A stretch of 27,108 bases of DNA from a virus. The stretch covers positions 1-27,108 of IMG/VR virus record IMGVR_UViG_3300031999_000169. The stretch is one strand, 5' to 3'. Positions 13,276 through 19,350 of this stretch are shown piece by piece; the first letter of the stretch is position 1; every line of letters starts with the position of its first letter. Below the pieces are notes generated by a model. It ran no database searches. It saw only the letters and a list, made by a program, of their open reading frames with translations, and was not told the origin of the DNA. The position numbers and the translations under genes were made by a program.

Positions 13276-13735
13276 GACGAGCCCTATGCTTGAGTACAGC
13301 TAGGGGGACCAGGGCGATTGTCAGCATTGCGAAAAGGAGCCCAAGGGGGAATTCTGGAATTGATTGTAAGTCTTCATAGATAATGATAGTATAACTTTGA
13401 GTGTTCGCTGTTGAGATTGTCAGATAGAAAGTCCCTGCCTTGTTATGAATATAGGTTACTCCGTTTGTATTGGCTGATCCGGTTTTGTAGATGTAGGCGA
13501 CATAGGAAACAGTTTCGCCTTGCGGATAGGCAGCAATCAAAAAGCCCCCCATGTCCGGATAGTTCGGATCCGGCGTGTATGCCCAAGTGATCCCCCATTC
13601 TACATGGCTGCACACAAAATAATTAGTAGTGTAGGTTTCTGAGCCGGAGCCATTGAATCTTGTTACTTCTGTCCAATTTGAGGCTTGAACTGTTGAAATC
13701 AGGGCGATAGTAATTGCCACCGTGAAAAGAGCCAA
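13262..13735 (-). CDS. Secreted protein with C-terminal IPEFP membrane anchor
   Basis: The 157-residue protein starts with a hydrophobic signal segment (LFTVAITIALISTVQA, cleavage likely after QA), followed by a beta-rich extracellular part with Tyr, Thr and Asn (TYTTNYFVCSHVEWGITWAY, VSYVAYIYKTGSANTNGVTY), and ends with IPEFPLGLLFAMLTIALVPL and a basic tail KHRARLRAA. The Pro-Glu-Phe-Pro motif before a membrane helix is common on surface proteins of Bathyarchaeia and some other archaea. The only start in frame is a TTG at 13735, yet AGAGGTGA lies about 16 bases before it, and ACG AAA AAA TTC precedes it in frame, suggesting the real start is upstream and that the A6 run carries an indel. A host-surface change in the carrier cell is a plausible role. 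Confidence 0.7.
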   Translation of the reverse strand: MALFTVAITIALISTVQASNWTEVTRFNGSGSETYTTNYFVCSHVEWGITWAYTPDPNYPDMGGFLIAAYPQGETVSYVAYIYKTGSANTNGVTYIHNKAGTFYLTISTANTQSYTIIIYEDLQSIPEFPLGLLFAMLTIALVPLAVLKHRARLRAA

Positions 13736-13828
13736 GAATTTTTTCGTTCAGTTCACCTCTTAGATGTCAAGTTTCCTTTCATTTTAACTTATCTCTCCAT
13801 GCGAGCCCTATGTCCTTTCCACTGTGAG

Positions 13829-13865
13829 TTTAAATCTGCGAGTGTTTGTAGAGTTCTTTCGCAGA
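13829..13865 (+). promoter_or_regulatory. TATA box and hairpin ahead of small RHH gene
   Basis: TTTAAATC at 13829-13836 is a good archaeal TATA box about 45 bases ahead of the TTG at 13878. It overlaps a perfect 7-bp inverted repeat, TCTGCGA at 13835-13841 and TCGCAGA at 13859-13865, which would lie at the transcription start. A repressor, perhaps one of the local RHH proteins, could bind it. Both elements are seen by eye only. Confidence 0.45.
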
Positions 13866-13877
13866 AGGCGTTAGGAA

Positions 13878-14003
13878 TTGTCGAAAATCTATGTATCCAT
13901 TCAAGTTTATGAATTGCTTGAGAAGAAGGCAAAAAAAGAGTGTTCATCTATTTCTGACCTTGTTTCTCGTCTAGTTCAATCATTTGGGCTAAACGCCAAG
14001 TGA
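13878..14003 (+). CDS. Small RHH (CopG-like) DNA-binding protein
   Basis: A 41-residue frame from TTG 13878 reads SKIYVSIQVYELLEKKAKKE followed by CSSISDLVSRLVQSFGLNAK. The first six residues form the beta strand that enters the major groove, and two helices separated by SSIS follow, the exact shape of a ribbon-helix-helix protein. The promoter and hairpin just upstream support it. Its 3' end overlaps the convergent gene at 13948 by 56 bases, so the two messages would be antisense over that span. Autoregulation of its own promoter is the normal behaviour of the family. Confidence 0.75.
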   Translation: MSKIYVSIQVYELLEKKAKKECSSISDLVSRLVQSFGLNAK

Positions 14004-14130
14004 CGTATCCAGAAAAACTTTTGATGCCATCATGTATTGCTAATTTGTCTTTTTGTGATTTGTACTCTTGCATAAGATAGTCGTAAATTTTCTGTTGAAC
14101 CGTGATACTTTTGTAGCCTGGTTTGGGCAT
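13948..14130 (-). CDS. RHH-like regulator, paralogue of the 14264 gene
   Basis: The 60-residue protein begins MPKPGYKSITVQQKIYDYLM. The divergent gene at 14264 begins MPEEGYKSITVREEIYTKLQ, so the two share P-x-x-GYKSITV-x-x-x-IY and are clearly related. KSITV is the DNA-contacting strand of an RHH protein, and the rest is helical (SGYVTWRLAQMIELDEK). The second helix region has an insertion of about 12 residues relative to the paralogue. An ATAAATAG TATA-like sequence lies about 35 bases upstream on the - strand. Divergent RHH genes facing shared operators are typical of a genetic switch. Confidence 0.7.
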   Translation of the reverse strand: MPKPGYKSITVQQKIYDYLMQEYKSQKDKLAIHDGIKSFSGYVTWRLAQMIELDEKQGQK

Positions 14131-14161
14131 ATCTCTTCCTAAAGGTAGATTACGGTACTTA

Positions 14162-14169
14162 CTATTTAT
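14162..14169 (-). promoter_or_regulatory. TATA-like element for the 13948-14130 gene
   Basis: On the - strand the sequence is ATAAATAG, about 32-39 bases ahead of the ATG at 14130, with AGGAAGAG as ribosome-binding site. Together with the + strand TATA box at 14217 it makes a divergent promoter pair. Confidence 0.4.
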
Positions 14170-14195
14170 GGTTTCTGTTTCTTAACTCTTACGAG

Positions 14196-14247
14196 TACTG
14201 TAAAGGACAGTAAATCTTAAATACTGTTAGTACTGTATAGGACAGTA
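14196..14247 (+). promoter_or_regulatory. Early-operon promoter with two palindromic operators
   Basis: Two near-identical 17-bp palindromes, TACTGTAAAGGACAGTA (14196-14212) and TACTGTATAGGACAGTA (14231-14247), differ by one base and have arms TACTGT/ACAGTA. An extra half site TACTGT lies at 14222-14227. Between them TTAAATA at 14217-14223 is the TATA box of the operon starting at 14264. A dimer bound at either site would block TATA-binding protein or the start site. The centre-to-centre spacing is 35 bases. Binding by one of the flanking RHH proteins, giving autoregulation, is the likely purpose. Confidence 0.75.
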
Positions 14248-14263
14248 ACAAGGAGTTAAAGAA

Positions 14264-14398
14264 ATGCCAGAAGAAGGCTATAAATCCATCACCGTTCGCG
14301 AAGAAATATACACAAAACTCCAGAACCTTGCGGAAAAGAACAGTCGGTCAATTTCTAAACAGATTGAATATTTCCTGAAAACTTGGAAGGAGGCGTAG
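14264..14398 (+). CDS. RHH (CopG-like) regulator, first gene of early operon
   Basis: This 44-residue frame opens with the strand GYKSITVREEIYTKLQNLAE, then KNSRSISKQIEYFLKTWKEA. Strand, first helix, a turn at SRSIS and second helix give the standard RHH form with the full DNA-binding strand. AAGGAGT lies 8 bases before the ATG and the promoter with two TACTGT palindromes is 17 bases further up. It is followed at once by the ParB-Vsr fusion, whose ribosome-binding site GGAGG is inside the last codons of this gene. It probably represses its own operon. Confidence 0.8.
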   Translation: MPEEGYKSITVREEIYTKLQNLAEKNSRSISKQIEYFLKTWKEA

Positions 14399-14401
14399 GT
14401 T

Positions 14402-15367
14402 TTGGTTGATGAGTACGATCTCAGCGTTTCCAGCAAAAGTCTAGGCAAACTGTATCCGATTTTGAAGGATAAGACGGGCAACGTGATTGATGGTTTTCAT
14501 CGTCAGAACGCTGATCCTGAATGGCCTTGCGTGACCGTTGAAAGCGTGGATAATCCTGTGAAATTAGAGTTAGCGCGTTTGGCCTCAAATTTCTGCAGAC
14601 GCGAGATTCCTGAAAGTGAGATGCAACTGCGAATCAGTTTCTTGATTAAGAATGGTTTGAAAGTTGAGGAGATCGCTGATCAGACAGGAATCAGCAAGAC
14701 CACGATTTACAAGTACATGCCCAAAGAGATGAAGAATGAGATACGATCTGAGGTCGGAAGGCTCGGTGGCGAGGCAAAGGCTCATAATTTTGCTACGCAG
14801 ACGAACCAAACTGTTACGATGCAAGATATTGTTTCTTGTGACCGCTGCCACGTTTCCACGTCCACACCCGTCGAATGGAACAACCATCAACTCTGCGAAC
14901 AATGCCACAACAAAGCCCAGGCGAACCCTGACGCTTTCAACAGTTACTTCGGTTATCAGAGCAAGAAACCTGAACCAAAAGTCGTCTTAACCACAGACAC
15001 AGTCAGACCTCTTGAAAAATGGGAGGAACGTAAGGCTCACATGAGTCCTCAGCATAGCAAAATGGAAGGCATCGTAATCGCTTCATTGATTGAGTCAGGC
15101 GTCACAGGCATCATTCAAGACCATCATTTCTGTGTTCAAGAAACTATTCCCGACATTTACTTGCCAGCACAAAACCTTGCGATTTATCTTGACGGCGAAG
15201 TCCACGATCATAAACAAGAGCGAGACGAACAACTCCGCGAAATGTTGACGAAGCGGCATGGCGTGAAAGTTCTGAGTTACAGTTATGACTCAACTAGCCA
15301 GAAAGAAGTTGATCGCGTGACGAAAGAAATCTTGGCAGTTGTCAAGACGGAGGCTCTTGATGAGTAG
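14402..15367 (+). CDS. ParB-like/HTH/zinc/Vsr-like nuclease fusion
   Basis: The 321-residue protein starts at TTG behind GGAGG. Domain order: ParB/sulfiredoxin-like part (about 5-70) with the nucleotide-pocket motif GNVIDGFHR at 26-34; helix-turn-helix (about 85-108, EEIADQTGISKTTIYKYM); zinc knuckle with Cys146, Cys149, Cys165, Cys168; linker; and a C-terminal PD-(D/E)xK domain (about 215-321). In the last, IPDIYL (Asp251) and AIYLDGEVHDH (Asp264, His268, His270) match the Vsr/DUF559 catalytic pattern. The first half is clearly paralogous to the protein at 17232. I infer sequence-guided DNA nicking, by ParB/HTH targeting, in replication or conflict. Whether it can bind CTP is unknown. Confidence 0.8.
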   Translation: MVDEYDLSVSSKSLGKLYPILKDKTGNVIDGFHRQNADPEWPCVTVESVDNPVKLELARLASNFCRREIPESEMQLRISFLIKNGLKVEEIADQTGISKTTIYKYMPKEMKNEIRSEVGRLGGEAKAHNFATQTNQTVTMQDIVSCDRCHVSTSTPVEWNNHQLCEQCHNKAQANPDAFNSYFGYQSKKPEPKVVLTTDTVRPLEKWEERKAHMSPQHSKMEGIVIASLIESGVTGIIQDHHFCVQETIPDIYLPAQNLAIYLDGEVHDHKQERDEQLREMLTKRHGVKVLSYSYDSTSQKEVDRVTKEILAVVKTEALDE

Positions 15368-15449
15368 GTCGGACGTTTTCTTTGCTCGTTGCATCGAGAT
15401 TCTTGAAGGTAAGTTGAAAAAGAAGAGCCTGGAGGCTAGGCCTGAATGA
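15360..15449 (+). CDS. 29-residue peptide in overlapping operon
   Basis: An ATG overlaps the end of the ParB-Vsr gene and its TGA overlaps the next ATG in ATGA form. It reads MSRSDVFFARCIEILEGKLK and ends KKKSLEARPE: a short amphipathic basic helix. No family is recognised. The double overlap, which is the rule in this operon, is the only evidence for translation; it could also be an untranslated spacer. Confidence 0.4.
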   Translation: MSRSDVFFARCIEILEGKLKKKSLEARPE

Positions 15450-15682
15450 CTGACGTGGAAATGCGTGTAATGCGGCATAGTCACACCCAGACGGATGAGG
15501 GCGAGCCTGTCTATTCCGTCTTGTTCACAGACTGGTCCGCAGACCTCAGCAAACAAGGCCTTTCTCAGATCAAGTTGACGTTACGGAGCACTGACGAGTC
15601 GCTTTTCAAAACTTATCCTTTAGGGCGAAGAGTATCCTTGAAGCTGCATGATCCTCAGCGCAAACTTGGTGGGGCCTCTTAA
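15446..15682 (+). CDS. Hypothetical protein, early operon
   Basis: The 78-residue protein reads MRVMRHSHTQTDEGEPVYSV and then TDWSADLSKQGLSQIKLTLR, TYPLGRRVSLKLHDPQRKLG. Alternating hydrophobic residues and the final 'YPLGR.V.l.l' give the feel of a small beta barrel, with an N-terminal acidic/His-rich strand. I do not recognise a family. Start and stop overlap both neighbours (ATGA upstream, TAATG downstream), so it is coupled to the operon. Confidence 0.55.
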   Translation: MTDVEMRVMRHSHTQTDEGEPVYSVLFTDWSADLSKQGLSQIKLTLRSTDESLFKTYPLGRRVSLKLHDPQRKLGGAS

Positions 15683-15804
15683 TGCGGCTGCCGAAGCTTG
15701 TCAGTCGGCTTTTGGCTCCCGTCCTAGTTTGTTTCGGAGTCCTCGGGATCGTGATGGTGGTTGTCGGTGCACGTAAGAAGGAGGCTTCAGATGCAGCCCG
15801 CTAA
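15682..15804 (+). CDS. 40-residue single-pass membrane protein
   Basis: The frame starts at the TAATG overlap with the preceding gene and reads MRLPKLVSRLLAPVLVCFGV, then LGIVMVVVGARKKEASDAAR. It has one transmembrane helix (about residues 10-30) flanked by basic residues on both sides. Its 3' end overlaps the next start by 14 bases. Function is unknown; a membrane anchor or a small effector acting on the host membrane are possibilities. Confidence 0.55.
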   Translation: MRLPKLVSRLLAPVLVCFGVLGIVMVVVGARKKEASDAAR

Positions 15805-15913
15805 AATTGACAAGGAGTCTCAGGCTCTTTTGAAACGCCTTGATCTCTTGAAACGTGACGTCGAGGACCTGGACCTGCAGATCCAGAAGATTGTAGAGGA
15901 GGCGTCTGCATGA
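15791..15913 (+). CDS. 40-residue coiled-coil protein
   Basis: The frame MQPAKIDKESQALLKRLDLL continues KRDVEDLDLQIQKIVEEASA, a clean amphipathic heptad helix with Leu/Ile at a and d positions. AAGAAGGAGG lies about 10 bases before the ATG, inside the previous gene. The stop overlaps the next ATG. It is likely an oligomerisation partner of a neighbour; a specific role is unknown. Confidence 0.55.
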   Translation: MQPAKIDKESQALLKRLDLLKRDVEDLDLQIQKIVEEASA

Positions 15914-16674
15914 TTAGTCTCGTGCAGTTGAAAGAGCGTTTTCCAACTCAGAACGTTCCTCCATACGGCGAATGCGTCATCGTTCCCGGTACAGAGTTCG
16001 ACCCGGATTGGGAGGCAATGCTCGATGAGGGAGGTTACGGCTGCATTTTTACAGATATCAACGGCAAAGCGGTCACGTTGGTTCTGACGATAAAACGTCA
16101 TGGAGACTCTAGGAAAACTGTTCACATGCCCAGACGCATACCTGAGAAAGAGGAGCCTCCGACACCTGAACCGACAAGAAAGCATCTGCCTAGAATTAAG
16201 GGTCCGCAATGGAGTCGAGAAGACGAGAACCGATTAATCAAACGGGTCAGCGAGTTAAGCGGCACCATAAAAGGAAAATGCGGGATCCTCACGAAAGAGT
16301 TCCAGGGACGCACCCCCAATGCTTTAAAACAGAAGTTCAAGAAACTTGTGGATGCGGGCAGGGCTCAGCCGGCGAAGAGGGGACGACCAAAGAAAGTTGT
16401 TACTCGTAAGGGGCTGGAGAAGGCTCTGGAGAATGTTTGTCCGGATTGCGGTTTACCGGAGGATCTATGTTGTTGTGACGAAGAGAAGAAGGAAAGTCTG
16501 AAACAAGAGCCCAGGACTCCGCTAGAGAACCTCGTTCCTTCCGGCTTGATGCAGTTTGAGACTTACTGCAGAAAATGCGGAACACGCCGAACTGTTGAAG
16601 ATCATGATGTTTGGCGTCGGTGCCCGGTCTGCCTGGAGCCTCTGATCATCTGGAACGTTGAGGAGACCGAGTAG
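15910..16674 (+). CDS. Myb/SANT-like DNA-binding protein with two zinc sites
   Basis: The 254-residue protein has an N-terminal alpha/beta part (1-75), a Pro/Glu linker, then a Myb/SANT-like three-helix domain (about 98-148) with QWSREDENRLIKRVSEL and FQGRTPNALKQKFKKL, where the Trp, the acidic helix and the 'GRTpnal..K' recognition helix match the family. A basic AT-hook-like PAKRGRPKKV follows. After that comes CPDCGLPEDLCCC, the same zinc knuckle that opens archaeal initiation factor 1 (SUI1) proteins, and a final zinc ribbon TYCRKCGTRRTVEDHDVWRR-CPVC. It is a DNA-binding protein with several contact modules, perhaps the origin-binding or master regulatory protein. This role is inferred. 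Confidence 0.7.
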   Translation: MISLVQLKERFPTQNVPPYGECVIVPGTEFDPDWEAMLDEGGYGCIFTDINGKAVTLVLTIKRHGDSRKTVHMPRRIPEKEEPPTPEPTRKHLPRIKGPQWSREDENRLIKRVSELSGTIKGKCGILTKEFQGRTPNALKQKFKKLVDAGRAQPAKRGRPKKVVTRKGLEKALENVCPDCGLPEDLCCCDEEKKESLKQEPRTPLENLVPSGLMQFETYCRKCGTRRTVEDHDVWRRCPVCLEPLIIWNVEETE

Positions 16675-17235
16675 ATGGATCTCAAGAAAATTTACAGTGA
16701 CGACCCCCTCATCAAGTATAAGGACACTGAAATCAATCCAGAACGGACTAAACATCAAATCGACGGCGTACTCAGCGAATATGAAGTTCAAGACATCTTT
16801 TGGCATTGGAACCAGAAAGTCATTGAAAGCGGAGAACCAGGCGAAATCTATGTCATGTTCAAAATCGAAGAAACCATCGAAGGCTTACCCGTCAAAGTCG
16901 GAGTCCGCGTAGACTGCCCAACAATCTGGGACCGAGCGAAACCGAGAGGAAGACCGCCTAAAAGTGAAATAGTGAATTGGCAAGTCAGCATACGTGCTAT
17001 GCACTGGTTCATTTACACACATCTCAACAGCGCATACGCGATGCACTCAAGCAAAACAATGGCCTTCCTGCCCTATGTGCAGACGGGTAGAGGTCAACAG
17101 TTGAAAGATATGATTTTGCCTGAACTCCAAACGTACAAAGCCCTTGAGAATACGCCTGAAAAACAAGGTGGTTTTGACAGAAGCCATGTGATTGAAGCGG
17201 AAATCGTAGAAGATAAGGAGGACCCTATCCAATGA
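16675..17235 (+). CDS. Hypothetical early protein, RNase-H-like size
   Basis: The 186-residue protein begins directly after the preceding stop. It reads DLKKIYSDDPLIKYKDTEIN, VLSEYEVQDIFWHWNQKV, then beta strands (EIYVMFKIEETIEGLPVKVG), GVRVDCPTIWDRAKPRGRPP, and a helix-rich end (IRAMHWFIYTHLNSAYAMHS). The mix of beta strands with Asp (VRVDCPT) followed by helices suggests an alpha/beta enzyme or a DNA-annealing fold, but no motif is diagnostic. The stop overlaps the next ATG. Because the operon lacks a known replication protein, this is one of the candidates. Confidence 0.6.
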   Translation: MDLKKIYSDDPLIKYKDTEINPERTKHQIDGVLSEYEVQDIFWHWNQKVIESGEPGEIYVMFKIEETIEGLPVKVGVRVDCPTIWDRAKPRGRPPKSEIVNWQVSIRAMHWFIYTHLNSAYAMHSSKTMAFLPYVQTGRGQQLKDMILPELQTYKALENTPEKQGGFDRSHVIEAEIVEDKEDPIQ

Positions 17236-18383
17236 CTGTTCAGACGCCTGTAGAATTTGCTGAAAAAATCGTTGAAACCCTGGCAATCAAAGCTGAAGAA
17301 GTCGGCGATTTATTCAACATAGACGAAGACAAACAAGGCTATTTCGTAGCTACATTGTATCCGAAAAAGTTTCTGAATAAAGAACAGTTTAAAATGATGT
17401 GCGCTCTCGTCAAGGATTTGGGAGGCGAAGGCTACCTTCAAGGCGCGAAAAGTTGGATGGTGCCTGGTCCTTTGGCGAAAAAGAGCCCTACGCCGATACC
17501 CGCTGCGGGCTCTCCTCTTCCAGGGGACTTAAAAGCAGCTGGTCAATCCACTGCCAAGATCAGTCAGTCAAGCGAACTTCACATTTCCGCTCTCTCAGAG
17601 GACGAAGATGTCAAAGGTCTCAGGGGCTCGTCTAGGAAGATAGGCCGTCTCTATCCCGTTCTAGTGGATCCTTCCGGGAATGTGATCGACGGTTTTCATC
17701 GACTCAAAGCGGACCCTGACTGGCCTAAGTTTACGGTTGAAGGGATCCAGGATCCGGTGCAACTGGCTAAGGCTCGTTTGATTTCTAATGAACGACGGAA
17801 TGTTTCACCGGAAGAGAAAGGCCGATTGCTCCGAGAAATCATTGTCTATACAAATTGGAGCATGAAGCAACTTGCCGAGGAACTCGGTTGGGGCATCAGC
17901 ACAGTCTACCGCTATTTGCCTGATGACTTGAAAGATCAGACTAAAGCAGCCGCTGGGGCTCTTGGGGGCTCAGATTCTGCTCTAACCCTTAGAGCACCTG
18001 ATGGGAAACCTGTTTCAGTTGAAACTGTGAAGCCTCAAGATATCACTTATGGTAAGGCTCGTGAACTCCTTGACACTCCTGCAGGCCGTGAAGTTCTCAT
18101 TGACGCGGTAAAAGAGGCTGTAGCGAAGGGTGAAATTCCAGTTTCTCTCGATAAGGAAGAGCCCTTGTTTGCTGAAGGCATCGCAACGGTGGAAGACGAA
18201 CATGAGCCCCTGGAAGGTTCTGAGAAATCGGGTGTGGGCTCGTTTGAAACTGTTCACCGTCACAAAATTGAAGGCACTCAAGTCGGCGAGTTCACATGCA
18301 CTGAATGTAATCAACATTTCTTCATCGACCACATTTCCGCTGACAAACATAGGCTCACAAAAGTAAGGAGCGCTCCAGAATGA
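17232..18383 (+). CDS. ParB-like/HTH protein with C-terminal zinc finger
   Basis: This 383-residue protein has an N-terminal alpha/beta domain (1-80) of its own, a Ser/Pro linker, the ParB-like core with GNVIDGFHRLKADPDWP at about 152-168, an HTH (MKQLAEELGWGISTVYRYLP), a long variable part and a final C2H2-like finger (CTECNQHFFIDHISADKH). The core is paralogous to the protein at 14402, including GRLYPVLVD, VIDGFHR and DPxWPxxTVE. It lacks the Vsr-like nuclease. Six or more GAGCCC/GGGCTC hexamers fall in its coding sequence, the densest cluster in the window. It overlaps both neighbours by four bases. Partition, origin binding or regulation are possible roles. Confidence 0.75.
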   Translation: MTVQTPVEFAEKIVETLAIKAEEVGDLFNIDEDKQGYFVATLYPKKFLNKEQFKMMCALVKDLGGEGYLQGAKSWMVPGPLAKKSPTPIPAAGSPLPGDLKAAGQSTAKISQSSELHISALSEDEDVKGLRGSSRKIGRLYPVLVDPSGNVIDGFHRLKADPDWPKFTVEGIQDPVQLAKARLISNERRNVSPEEKGRLLREIIVYTNWSMKQLAEELGWGISTVYRYLPDDLKDQTKAAAGALGGSDSALTLRAPDGKPVSVETVKPQDITYGKARELLDTPAGREVLIDAVKEAVAKGEIPVSLDKEEPLFAEGIATVEDEHEPLEGSEKSGVGSFETVHRHKIEGTQVGEFTCTECNQHFFIDHISADKHRLTKVRSAPE

Positions 18384-19036
18384 GTGAACATAAATTCACT
18401 TTGCTTGACTGCTTCTGCGGGATGGGAGGAGTTTCAGACGGTTTTGCGTTTGAAGGTTTCGATGTCATGGGCACAGACATCGTTGACGCGCCTAAGATGT
18501 TGGGTTACAAGCATCATTTCATTCAAGCGAATATGTGTGACTTGAAAGGTGAAGCCTTCAAAGGTTACGATGTGATCTGGGGAAGTCCACCATGTAGAGA
18601 CTTCTCACAAATAGGTCTACTCTATGGCAAAAGATGGCGGAATCCACCTCACCCTGAAAATGGACTTGTTTTGATTGACTGTTTTCTGGACTTTGTGAAA
18701 GATGCAGCCCCTCATTTTTGGATAATGGAGAATGTGGCTAATCTCAAGAAATTCTTCAAGAAGTTCCAACCGAGGACAGAAGGATTCATCACTTACGGAA
18801 AACGCCACGTCTTTTACGGGAACTACCCGCTTTTCCTCATGCCACGTGACATGCGAGTAAAAATCCGTTGTAAAAATAAGAATGGGCACGATCAACCAAG
18901 CATGAAGTATTTGGAACCAACGCCATGTCATAATAGAGCAATTCAGTCGGCGCAACATGCTAGGATTCCTTTGGCTTGTTCTAGAGCTTTTGCCAAGGCC
19001 TGTAGGGAGCAACTCGAAATCGAGGTTTCTGTATGA
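18380..19036 (+). CDS. C5 cytosine DNA methyltransferase
   Basis: The 218-residue protein has the standard motifs in order: TLLDCFCGMGGVSDGF (motif I, S-adenosylmethionine binding), IWGSPPCRDFSQIG (motif IV, with the catalytic Pro-Cys), FWIMENVANLKKF (motif VI, Glu-Asn-Val) and a final RIPLACSRAFAKACREQLEI (motifs IX-X). Motif VIII may be RDMRVKIRC. At 218 residues it is shorter than most, since the target-recognition region is very small, as in some phage enzymes. No restriction enzyme lies next to it, so it may protect viral DNA or mark it. The recognition site cannot be read from the sequence. Confidence 0.9.
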   Translation: MSEHKFTLLDCFCGMGGVSDGFAFEGFDVMGTDIVDAPKMLGYKHHFIQANMCDLKGEAFKGYDVIWGSPPCRDFSQIGLLYGKRWRNPPHPENGLVLIDCFLDFVKDAAPHFWIMENVANLKKFFKKFQPRTEGFITYGKRHVFYGNYPLFLMPRDMRVKIRCKNKNGHDQPSMKYLEPTPCHNRAIQSAQHARIPLACSRAFAKACREQLEIEVSV

Positions 19037-19350
19037 GTGATCGTGGGCTCTACAAGAAAGTGCCTTTAGCCAAACGGGTTTGCAGTTGGATTCACTGTCA
19101 AGAACCGATTGAACGCAACCTCATTCGATCAAAAGATGGGAGACTTTGGCATTACGGTTGCTATAACGATGCAAGGGACACCCACTATCAATGCATAGAA
19201 TGTGTCGCCACGTTCGATGGAACAGAAGTCACTTTCGTAGAAGACAACTCAAGCTTTGGCGATGATTTTCGTCGACAATGGAAACCGCAGTGCCCAAGTT
19301 GCGGCGCCAATCTCAGAAGTCTCGCAAGTCAAGGAGGAATAGAATTTTGA
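19033..19350 (+). CDS. Small zinc-finger protein
   Basis: The 105-residue protein has three or four CxxC/HxxC sites: CSWIHCQEPIERNLIR, WHYGCYNDARDTHYQCIECV, and CPSCGANLRSL near the C-terminus. The first two are spaced like a LIM/treble-clef finger and the last is a zinc ribbon. Between them lie a beta strand and an acidic turn (EVTFVEDNSSFGDD). It overlaps both neighbours (ATGA upstream; its stop overlaps the next TTG). A nucleic-acid or protein-binding role is likely. Confidence 0.65.
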   Translation: MSDRGLYKKVPLAKRVCSWIHCQEPIERNLIRSKDGRLWHYGCYNDARDTHYQCIECVATFDGTEVTFVEDNSSFGDDFRRQWKPQCPSCGANLRSLASQGGIEF

